Below, piece after piece: positions 1 through 5,911 of a stretch of 25,771 bases of DNA. The position numbers and the translations under genes were made by a program. The notes under the pieces are model-generated. The model made no database searches and was not told the origin of the DNA. It was given only the letters and a program-made list of their open reading frames with translations. Each line of letters begins with the position of its first letter. Within the stretch, counting starts at the first letter, position 1. The stretch spans positions 1 to 25,771 of the forward strand of contig RFIM01000012.1 of the NCBI GenBank assembly GCA_003695215.1, in the 5' to 3' direction. This stretch comes from Chloroflexota bacterium (GTDB lineage: Bacteria; Chloroflexota; Anaerolineae; Aggregatilineales; UBA2796).

Positions 1-1002
1 CGCCTCGCGCACATTCTCGAACATCGGCGGCATGCCAGAGGCGCCGTTGAAAAAGCGCTCGTAGAACAAGCCTTCGCGCAGACCTTGGCCGCACACCATA
101 AGCGACTCAGCCTCAGCGTGCCGCAAGCACTCTTCAATCACAATGGCTGCGGCCAGCGCGATATCAGCCCGATCAGGTTTCATGCCGTTCATGCGCAGGC
201 GCTCAGCCAAAGTCATGCTTTCCATTTGCTTGGCGATCTTACGCACGTCCGCTGCAGCTAGCTCATAGCCATGCAATTCATCGAGCGGATAATTATTTTG
301 TTTCTGAGCAATACGCGCTAAATTTCGCAACGAACCGCCTTGCGCAACTAATTGCTGATTGCTTTCCACTTTGAACCACGTTAACGGCGCCAGCTGCTCG
401 CGGATATGCTTGCGCAGGCGAGTCACTTGCTCTTTACTTGGCGGAATGTTTGGTAGCCAATCTTCGGTAGCGCGCACAGCGCCCAGCGTCAACGAGACGG
501 ACTCGTGTGGCAGGCGATCGGCCACACGCGTGATCTCAAGGCTGCCGCCGCCTAGATCGAGCACAAAGCCATCTCGTAGTGTCGTGCTGTTGACGGCCGC
601 AAGGTAGCCGTAATAAGCCTCTTCTGTGCCGCTCAGCACGCGCACTTGGATGCCCGTCTCGCGTTGGACGCGGCTGAGGAATTCGGCGCGGTTGCTCGCC
701 TCGCGGACGGCGCTAGTGGCCACGGCGATGATGTCGTCAATGCCTGAGGCGCGACAAAAAGCAGCGTACAGGCGCATGACTTCAACAGCGTGCGCCATCG
801 CCTCACGGCTGAGCCTGCCTGTGGCGCCCAAGCCGTGCACAAGGCGCACTGACTCGCGTACTTCATCGGTCAGCTGGAAGTGATAGCCGCGCAGGTAGGT
901 CATCACGATCAGGCGGAAGCTGTTGGAGCCGACGTCGATGATGGCAGTGCGCTGCAGGTCAGTCTGCGTGCTGGTTTGGCGTTCAACGAGCGATTTGAGC
1001 AT
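1..1002 (-). CDS. Ppx/GppA family phosphatase (exopolyphosphatase), 3' end outside window
   Basis: Exopolyphosphatase / guanosine pentaphosphate phosphohydrolase family enzyme of the actin-like ATPase fold. It hydrolyses terminal phosphates of polyphosphate or pppGpp in the cytoplasm. Read from an ATG at 1000-1002, the frame stays open for 334 codons to the window edge. Phosphate-loop motif DVGSNSFRL lies at residues 23-31 and the second loop DLGGGS at about 149-154. Between them is the typical TSAVREASN segment (ATSAxRxAxN in the family). The N-terminal Ppx/GppA domain is essentially complete. Family members may carry a C-terminal HD or extra helical domain, which would lie outside the window. 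The start is preceded by a weak GAGAG site. It is the last visible gene of the greA cluster, 21 bases after the previous stop. Whether polyphosphate or pppGpp is preferred cannot be read from sequence. Confidence 0.9.
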   Translation of the reverse strand, partial: MLKSLVERQTSTQTDLQRTAIIDVGSNSFRLIVMTYLRGYHFQLTDEVRESVRLVHGLGATGRLSREAMAHAVEVMRLYAAFCRASGIDDIIAVATSAVREASNRAEFLSRVQRETGIQVRVLSGTEEAYYGYLAAVNSTTLRDGFVLDLGGGSLEITRVADRLPHESVSLTLGAVRATEDWLPNIPPSKEQVTRLRKHIREQLAPLTWFKVESNQQLVAQGGSLRNLARIAQKQNNYPLDELHGYELAAADVRKIAKQMESMTLAERLRMNGMKPDRADIALAAAIVIEECLRHAEAESLMVCGQGLREGLFYERFFNGASGMPPMFENVREA

Positions 1003-1023
1003 GGTCTCTCACTTTCAAAGTGG

Positions 1024-1521
1024 CTAAGCGTTCACGGCGCGCAGCGCTTCTTTAAGCTGATCGCGCAATAGCGCGATCAGGGCGGCGTGGGCGCCTTCAG
1101 CGCGGTCAGGGACGAGGATGACATCATGGTGGAAGCCGCCAGCGGCGCGTTCAAGCAGCCACAAGTCTGCGCCGATCCAAGGAATGCTAGGCGGATCGTC
1201 CATCTTGTCAAAATTGAGTTGGCGAGCGCCTTTGAGAAAGGCCTGATAGCGCTCAGCAGGGATGAGATGCGTCAAGGTCAGCGGCTTCTCTGAGGCGCGC
1301 CGATAGACTGTGGTCATATGCGCCACGTCTTGCCCGCGCAGCCTGAGCCAAGTCGCGATTTGGTCAGGCGCGCGCCCATCATGATGATGGATAGTCAGCC
1401 GCCAGCCTTCCACGACGTTCGGCGCGCCCACCACTGTCTCTAGCTCTGCCACGCCAAGGCGCAGCGCGATCAAGCGTAGCGGCGCCGATTGGTGCCGCAT
1501 GACCGAGCCCGTCATGCTCAC
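1024..1521 (-). CDS. Hypothetical protein, 165 aa
   Basis: I do not recognise this family. It is a soluble protein of mixed composition with no signal peptide or membrane segment. It has a His-rich stretch (IHHHDG) near residues 44-49 and ends in an acidic/Leu-rich helix. The GTG start at 1519-1521 overlaps the TGA of the upstream dehydrogenase by 4 bases (GTGA), which implies translational coupling. No Shine-Dalgarno is visible, and an in-frame ATG two codons later (1513-1515) is the alternative. The overlap, the shared codon bias and the position between two recognisable genes argue that it is real. Function is unknown; a role with the dehydrogenase or the phosphatase is only a context guess. 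Confidence 0.75.
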   Translation of the reverse strand: MSMTGSVMRHQSAPLRLIALRLGVAELETVVGAPNVVEGWRLTIHHHDGRAPDQIATWLRLRGQDVAHMTTVYRRASEKPLTLTHLIPAERYQAFLKGARQLNFDKMDDPPSIPWIGADLWLLERAAGGFHHDVILVPDRAEGAHAALIALLRDQLKEALRAVNA

Positions 1522-2558
1522 ACCATCAAAACGATCTTGCCGAAGACATCGCCTTGGGCGAGGCGCTCTTGCGCTTGGCGCGCTTCTGCCAATGGATAGC
1601 GCGCGCTGATCAGCGGCTGCAGTTTGCCCGCAAAGATAAGCCGCATGACCTGCACAAAATCAGCGTATGGCGCCATAGTGCTACCAATCAAGCTGACATG
1701 CTTGGCGAACACATAGCGCATGTCTATGCGTGCGTCATAGCCGCTCGTGTTGCCGACGATCAAGATGCGGCCGCCGCGCCGCACAGCGCGGATGCTGCCG
1801 TTGATGGTCGCCATGCCGACGTTGTCCACTACCACGTCCACGCCGCGCCGCCCTGTGAGCTGAAAGATCGCTCGTGTCCAATCTTCGGCGCTGCGATCAA
1901 TGCAATGGTCGGCGCCGAGCGCCTGCGCCTGCGCCGCTTTCTCAGCGTTGCTAGCCACTACATAGACTGTGGCGCCCGCCAACTTGGCGATCTGAATGCT
2001 GGCCGAGTTCACGCCGCCGCCAGCCCCGACGATCAACACGCTCTCGCCCGCTCGCAACTTGCCGCGCCCAATCAGGCTATGCCAAGCCGTCAGATAGACT
2101 AACGCCGCTGCGGCTGCCTGCTCATAGCTGACGTGATCGGGCAGTTTGAGCGCGTTGCGCGCAGGCACGACCACATACTCAGCGTAGGTGCCAGGCATAT
2201 CCTCGCCCAGGATGCCGAACTTCGGGCAGAGATTATCTTGCCCGCTCAGGCACATTTCGCATTGCCCACAGCTGATGCCTGGATTGACCACGACGCGGTC
2301 GCCAATGGCCAGGCCTTGCACGCCTTCGCCTAGCGCCTCAATCTCGCCTGCGGCGTCGGCGCCGAGGATGTGCGGCAGCGGCAGCTTGATGCCTTCCCAA
2401 CCTTCGCGCACCCACAAGTCCAAGCGATTCAAAGCGGCAGCGCGCACGCGCACGCGCACCTCGCCTGCCTTCGGCTGCGGCATCGGGAAATCTGGCACAT
2501 AGCGCAGAGTCTCCAGGCCGCCATGCCGATCGATGATCACAGCGCGCATCGGGCTCAT
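1518..2558 (-). CDS. Zinc-type alcohol dehydrogenase-like oxidoreductase (MDR superfamily)
   Basis: Medium-chain dehydrogenase/reductase of 346 residues, the usual family length. The N-terminal GroES-like domain contains the four-Cys structural zinc lobe C97-x2-C100-x2-C103-x7-C111. The Rossmann domain starts at about residue 174 with VLIVGAGGGVNSASIQ and binds NAD(P)H. The catalytic zinc site appears lost: the usual GHE reads GAD (residues 66-68), and no Cys stands at the first ligand position (NRLDLW). It therefore resembles zinc-lobe-bearing quinone oxidoreductase-like members rather than a true alcohol dehydrogenase. The substrate is unknown. The ATG at 2556-2558 overlaps the greA stop by 4 bases and has GAAGG 7-8 bases upstream; a second ATG three codons later lacks a site. 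It is co-transcribed with greA and the following hypothetical gene. Confidence 0.9.
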   Translation of the reverse strand: MSPMRAVIIDRHGGLETLRYVPDFPMPQPKAGEVRVRVRAAALNRLDLWVREGWEGIKLPLPHILGADAAGEIEALGEGVQGLAIGDRVVVNPGISCGQCEMCLSGQDNLCPKFGILGEDMPGTYAEYVVVPARNALKLPDHVSYEQAAAAALVYLTAWHSLIGRGKLRAGESVLIVGAGGGVNSASIQIAKLAGATVYVVASNAEKAAQAQALGADHCIDRSAEDWTRAIFQLTGRRGVDVVVDNVGMATINGSIRAVRRGGRILIVGNTSGYDARIDMRYVFAKHVSLIGSTMAPYADFVQVMRLIFAGKLQPLISARYPLAEARQAQERLAQGDVFGKIVLMV

Positions 2559-3034
2559 TTGGAGGCCTTCACGCTTTTGATCTTGAAGATCAGCACGCCT
2601 GAGGGCGTCTCAACTGCGACTTTCTCGCCTGCTTTGTGCCCAAGCAAAGCGCGCCCGAGCGGACTCTCGTTAGAGATTTTGCCCTCGCGCGGATTCGCCT
2701 CTGCGGCGCCTACGATCACGAAAGTCTCAGGCGCCTCGCCTTCCTCTTGCACAGTCACCTCAGAGCCAAGACCAATGACGCCCGCCGCCTTCTTATCAGC
2801 ATTGCTGATGATGACGGCATTGCGCAGCAAGTCCTCAAGGTAATTGATCCGCCCTTCTAGGAAGGCCTGCTGCTCTTTGGCATCTTGATAGTCGGCGTTC
2901 TCAGAGAGATCGCCCTGCGCAATCGCTTCCTTGAGCTTAGCTGCCACTTCAGCGCGCTTGACCGTCTTCAGTTGTTCCAGCTCGCGTCGGAGTTCAGCCG
3001 CGCCTTCCTCAGTCAAATACTTGACATCCGCCAT
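2555..3034 (-). CDS. greA: Transcription elongation factor GreA
   Basis: GreA enters the RNA polymerase secondary channel and stimulates cleavage of backtracked RNA. The 159-residue length matches the family. The N-terminal coiled coil begins MADVKYLTEEG and includes the conserved acidic tip (GDLSENADYQDAKEQQ). The C-terminal FKBP-like domain contains SPLGRALLGHKAGEKV. The reading frame stays open about 69 codons upstream to 3241, but the family begins at the MADVKY methionine. GAGG lies about 10 bases before this ATG, so 3032-3034 is chosen. It is the first gene of a four-gene minus-strand cluster whose other members are metabolic. A -10 box about 100 bases upstream could drive it. Confidence 0.96.
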   Translation of the reverse strand: MADVKYLTEEGAAELRRELEQLKTVKRAEVAAKLKEAIAQGDLSENADYQDAKEQQAFLEGRINYLEDLLRNAVIISNADKKAAGVIGLGSEVTVQEEGEAPETFVIVGAAEANPREGKISNESPLGRALLGHKAGEKVAVETPSGVLIFKIKSVKASK

Positions 3035-3131
3035 ACCCAAAAGCCTCGCTTGTCGACTGCACCTCTCTAGGGCAGAATTGGTGAAGAAAATTGCAATCGA
3101 GCTGCACATCGCTTCTGTGCAGCCCGTGGCG

Positions 3132-3137
3132 ATTATA
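3132..3137 (-). promoter_or_regulatory. Candidate -10 box upstream of greA
   Basis: On the minus strand a perfect TATAAT sits about 100 bases before the greA start. No good -35 hexamer is found at 16-18 bases (CTACAC at 18 is the nearest). The upstream binding-protein gene ends in a hairpin just beyond it, so greA needs its own promoter here. The leader would be about 90 bases. Confidence 0.5.
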
Positions 3138-3195
3138 GCGTATTCTGAGGCACGCGTGTAGCCAAAGTTGGCGAGGCGTATAGTGGATGATGATA

Positions 3196-3229
3196 AGTGG
3201 CGCGCTGCAGCAGCTTGTGGCGCGCCACT
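3196..3229 (-). terminator. GC-rich hairpin after the binding-protein pair
   Basis: Perfect 10-bp inverted repeat (AGTGGCGCGC / GCGCGCCACT) with a 14-base loop, 14 bases beyond the stop of the binding-protein gene ending at 3244. The following minus-strand bases are TTATCATC rather than a real T-run, so it is a weak intrinsic terminator or an mRNA-end-protecting hairpin. It separates the binding-protein operon from the greA promoter. Confidence 0.5.
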
Positions 3230-3243
3230 CAAAGGCAGCAAGT

Positions 3244-4263
3244 TCAGTTGGCAGGCGTAGCGGCAGGCTCAGGCTTGTATTCGCCAAGCACTTCTAGTGC
3301 CGCGTCCACTAGCGAAGTATCCACTAGCGCAGGCACGTCCAATAGCTCAGTGTATTCCAACAAGCCGCGGCTCTTGAAGTAGCGCTGCACTTCCTCGAGA
3401 TCGGCGATCGGAATCACACCGTTGGGATCGTAGTACTGGCGATTCATGCGCTGCACTACAGGCGCAGGCACGTTGGTGTACTTCTCGATGATCTTGGCGA
3501 GCGACTCGTCGATCTCGCCTTGCAGGTCGCGCGCGGCGCGCAGGTAAGCGCGCATGAACGCCTCAGCCGCTGCGCGGCGCTCTTTGAGCATGTTCTCGCC
3601 TGCGAAGACATAAGTGACCGTGATGCCGTCCACGAAGTCATCGGAGAGGAAAGCCAGCAGCCCTTGATCGCGCCCGAGCGTCGCCAACGGCTCAGTGATC
3701 ACAGCCGCGTCAATGGCCTCGGCATCCAGCGCCGCAGCCATCTGCGGGAAGGGCATGGTGACGATAGTGACTTCGTCCATGCTGATATTGGCGCGCTTCA
3801 AGGCAGAGTAGACCCAGTACTCGACAGCCGAGCCGACGTTGTTGATGGCGATTCTCTTGCCGCGCAGGTCAGCGACGCTCTTGATCTCGTCCACGCGCTT
3901 AGCAGAGATGACCAGCGGCGTCGCCAACGGCGGACGCTCAGTGTGCAAAGGCGCCACGATCTTCACAGGCAGGCCTAGCGCTAGCGCATTCCAGAAAGTG
4001 GCGCCAGCGCCTGTGGCGGCGATGTCCAGGTTGCCAGCTGCCAGCTGCACGATTGAATCGCCGCCGCCGGCTGGCAAGGGTATCAGCTCGATCTCCAAAC
4101 CTTCCTCAGCGAAGTAGCCGCGCTCCACGCCGACGAAGAAGGTGGCGTAGGTGATCACGGGCAGGTAGCCCAAGCGAATCTTCTCGCCTTGCGCATGAGC
4201 AGGCGGCTGTACAACAGCAAACAGCAGCGCGATCAGCGCTAAAATCAGGCACAAGCGACGCAT
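3244..4263 (-). CDS. ABC transporter substrate-binding protein, NMT1/SsuA-TauA-like (copy 2)
   Basis: Secreted periplasmic-binding-protein type II fold of the NMT1/THI5/SsuA/TauA group. These proteins capture small organic ligands (sulfonates, pyrimidines, aromatics); the ligand here is unknown. The 339-residue protein starts with a cleavable signal peptide (Leu-rich core, cut near AHA-Q at about residue 24). There is no lipobox cysteine. The mature start, IRLGYLPVITYATFFVGVE, and SIVQLAAGNLDIA are typical of the group. It is closely paralogous to the gene just upstream; blocks such as VAPxHTERPPLAxPLVISAKR and DDFVDGITVTY match. Both end in EPAATPAN. The ATG at 4261-4263 has GAGGAG 8 bases upstream, and the intergenic gap is 15 bases, so both share one transcript. 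No permease or ATPase gene is visible next to it. Confidence 0.92.
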   Translation of the reverse strand: MRRLCLILALIALLFAVVQPPAHAQGEKIRLGYLPVITYATFFVGVERGYFAEEGLEIELIPLPAGGGDSIVQLAAGNLDIAATGAGATFWNALALGLPVKIVAPLHTERPPLATPLVISAKRVDEIKSVADLRGKRIAINNVGSAVEYWVYSALKRANISMDEVTIVTMPFPQMAAALDAEAIDAAVITEPLATLGRDQGLLAFLSDDFVDGITVTYVFAGENMLKERRAAAEAFMRAYLRAARDLQGEIDESLAKIIEKYTNVPAPVVQRMNRQYYDPNGVIPIADLEEVQRYFKSRGLLEYTELLDVPALVDTSLVDAALEVLGEYKPEPAATPAN

Positions 4264-4278
4264 GAGAGACTCTCCTCA

Positions 4279-5310
4279 CTAGTTAGCAGGCGTAGCTGCA
4301 GGCTCGGGCGCGTATTCGCCTAAGGCCTGCACTGCCTTCTCGACCAAAGATGTATCGACAAAAGCCGCGAGATCAATCGGCTCAGTGTACTCCAGCACGC
4401 CGCGCTCCAGGAAGTAGCGCTGCAGCTCTTCAAGGTCTGCCAGCGGAATCCTGCCGTTGGGATCGTAGTACGGGCGGTTAGCGCGCAAGACCACATCCGC
4501 AGGCACGTTGGTGTACTTCTCGATGATGGCAGCTGTCTCCTGGTTCAGCCAGCCTTCATCGTCCAGATCGCGCAGAGCGCGCAAGTAGGCGCGTACGAAG
4601 CCTTCGGCAACTTCAGGGCGCTCCCGCAGCAGCGGCAAGCCCATATAGAGATAGGTGACCGTGATGCCATCGACGAAGTCATCGGCAAGAATGGCGATAG
4701 TGCCTTGATCTTTCTGCAGCGTGGCAAACGGCTCGCCTAGGATCGCAGCATCAATGGCGCCGCTCTCCAGCGCAGCTGGCACATCGCGGAAAGCGACTGC
4801 CGTCAGCGTGATATCTTGCATGCTCAAGCCTGCCTTGCTCAAAGCTGAGTAGACCCAGTACTCTGTTGCTGCACCTGTGGCGTTGATCGAGACCGTCTTG
4901 CCTTTGAGATCAGCCACGCTCTTGAGTTCGTTCGTCCGCTTGGCGGAGATGACCAGCGGGCTGGCAAGCGGCGGGCGTTCAGTGTGCATTGGCGCCACGA
5001 TGCGGAATTCCAGGCCAAGCTTGGCTGCGTTCAGCAAGCCTGCGCCCACACCGCCAACAGCTGCATCAAAGTTGCCCGCCGCTAGCTGCACTACCGAGTC
5101 CGAGCCGCCTTGTAGCGGCGTCAGCTCGACTGTGATATCCTCTGCAGCAAAGTAGCCGCGCTCAATTGCGATGTACAGCGGCGCGTAGATCATCACAGGC
5201 ACATAGCCGATCCGCACTGTCCGATTCGGCTGAGCACGCAGCGTGCCGAGCGCGCCCAAGCTCAAGGCCGCAGCTATCAGCAACGCTGCCAAGCGTCCCA
5301 AGGGCTTCAT
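4279..5310 (-). CDS. ABC transporter substrate-binding protein, NMT1/SsuA-TauA-like (copy 1)
   Basis: First gene of the binding-protein pair, 343 residues from the ATG at 5308-5310. A TTG one codon earlier is in frame, but AAGGAG sits 6 bases before the ATG, so the ATG is preferred. The signal peptide has an Ala/Leu core and is cut near LRA-Q, with no lipobox Cys. The mature part follows the NMT1/SsuA pattern (VRIGYVPVMIYAPLYIAIE, SVVQLAAGNFDAAVGG). Differences from the paralogue concentrate in ligand-facing stretches (QGGSDS versus AGGGDS; TAVAFRDVPA versus VTMPFPQMAA), which suggests a different but related ligand. It is transcribed from a strong promoter with an overlapping inverted repeat. 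The missing permease and ATPase must be encoded elsewhere, or the protein acts as a secreted binder. Confidence 0.92.
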   Translation of the reverse strand: MKPLGRLAALLIAAALSLGALGTLRAQPNRTVRIGYVPVMIYAPLYIAIERGYFAAEDITVELTPLQGGSDSVVQLAAGNFDAAVGGVGAGLLNAAKLGLEFRIVAPMHTERPPLASPLVISAKRTNELKSVADLKGKTVSINATGAATEYWVYSALSKAGLSMQDITLTAVAFRDVPAALESGAIDAAILGEPFATLQKDQGTIAILADDFVDGITVTYLYMGLPLLRERPEVAEGFVRAYLRALRDLDDEGWLNQETAAIIEKYTNVPADVVLRANRPYYDPNGRIPLADLEELQRYFLERGVLEYTEPIDLAAFVDTSLVEKAVQALGEYAPEPAATPAN

Positions 5311-5345
5311 CAAAGTCTCCTTCTGTGAATTAGGATCGCACAGAC

Positions 5346-5381
5346 TTTCAGATCGTTCAGATTGTTCAAAACGATCTGAAA
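5346..5381. promoter_or_regulatory. Inverted repeat over the start site of the binding-protein operon (candidate operator)
   Basis: Perfect 12-bp arms TTTCAGATCGTT (5346-5357) and AACGATCTGAAA (5370-5381) with a 12-base spacer. The spacer contains a third, direct half-site variant (CAGATTGTT after CAGATCGTT). The repeat begins 3 bases downstream of the -10 box of the promoter at 5385-5413, so it covers the expected start site and early leader. It has no T-run and is not at a gene end. A repressor operator is the simplest reading; an RNA leader hairpin is the alternative. Confidence 0.6.
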
Positions 5382-5384
5382 GAA

Positions 5385-5413
5385 ATTGTACCTTGCTTCA
5401 CAAGTGCTTGCAA
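5385..5413 (-). promoter_or_regulatory. Sigma70-type promoter of the binding-protein operon
   Basis: On the minus strand TTGCAA (5408-5413) and TACAAT (5385-5390) are separated by exactly 17 bases. Each hexamer differs from consensus at one or two positions. The expected start is near 5378, giving a leader of about 70 bases before the ATG at 5310. The -35 box begins only 6 bases after the T-run of the upstream gene's terminator. Confidence 0.75.
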
Positions 5414-5418
5414 GAGGC

Positions 5419-5458
5419 AAAAATGAGCGAAGGCTGCTCAGCGCTGAGTAGCCTTCGC
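5419..5458 (-). terminator. Intrinsic terminator of the 4-TM protein gene
   Basis: A stem pairs GCGAAGGCT (5427-5435) with AGCCTTCGC (5450-5458). It continues inward through CTCAGC/GCTGAG with one G-T wobble. On the minus strand it is followed by TCATTTTTG (five T at 5419-5423). It starts 9 bases after the stop at 5468. This is the clearest intrinsic terminator in the window. Confidence 0.85.
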
Positions 5459-5467
5459 CTGCTGTGG

Positions 5468-5851
5468 CTAGTTTGTGGCAAAGAATTGCTTGACGCGCTC
5501 TGAGTTGACGTAGAAGAGCACAAAAGTGTTGACGGCGATGTTGAGTATCTCGCCAATGCCGAAACCGCCGCCTGCGCCGCTCAAGACGCTGATGACAATC
5601 CCGATGATGGCCAAAAGCATCACTAGTGCACGCGCCCAGTCTTTGCCGCTATATAGTGAAAAGCCCAAGATCATGCTCAGCACGCCTTGAATCAAGCCCC
5701 AGAGGCCACCTATCAGCAAGCCAGGCGCAAAGCACACAAGCACCACGCCGAAGACGCTCGTCAGCAGGCTCCAGAGCACTGTTGCCAAGCCCCAGAGAAG
5801 GTAGTAGGCGCTCAAAATAGTGATACCGAATGGACGGCTCACACTGTACAT
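5468..5851 (-). CDS. Small integral membrane protein, four TM segments
   Basis: A 127-residue hydrophobic protein beginning MYSVSRPFGITILSAYYLL. This RPxGI/V-T-I-L-A opening is common in small uncharacterised bacterial membrane proteins. Four membrane spans are visible: residues about 9-30, 34-60 (broken by FAPG/Gly-rich turns), 72-92 and 100-118. The linker YSGKDWARALV matches the G(K/R)xWAR motif seen in such proteins before a helix. The frame also opens at a TTG nine codons earlier. AAAGGAG lies 10 bases before the ATG at 5849-5851 and inside the extended version, so the ATG is chosen. It ends with its own strong terminator. Function is unknown. Confidence 0.8.
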   Translation of the reverse strand: MYSVSRPFGITILSAYYLLWGLATVLWSLLTSVFGVVLVCFAPGLLIGGLWGLIQGVLSMILGFSLYSGKDWARALVMLLAIIGIVISVLSGAGGGFGIGEILNIAVNTFVLFYVNSERVKQFFATN

Positions 5852-5911
5852 GAGGGTAAAGCTCCTTTCGCAGATCAATCTGAGGTCTAATACGCAACCT
5901 AAGCGGAAAAG

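Noticed and set aside
1554..2102. 182-codon plus-strand open frame opposite the MDR gene
   Set aside because: Antisense shadow of a conserved gene in GC-rich DNA; no ribosome binding site and no recognisable protein features.
3035..3241. 69-codon N-terminal extension of greA
   Set aside because: It covers the -10 box and part of the hairpin, has no resemblance to GreA, and the family starts at the methionine with a ribosome binding site at 3034.
5866..5882. CAGATCAATCTG as a second site of the binding-protein operator
   Set aside because: Only the 5-base half CAGAT is shared with the 12-base arms, too little to claim a common regulator.
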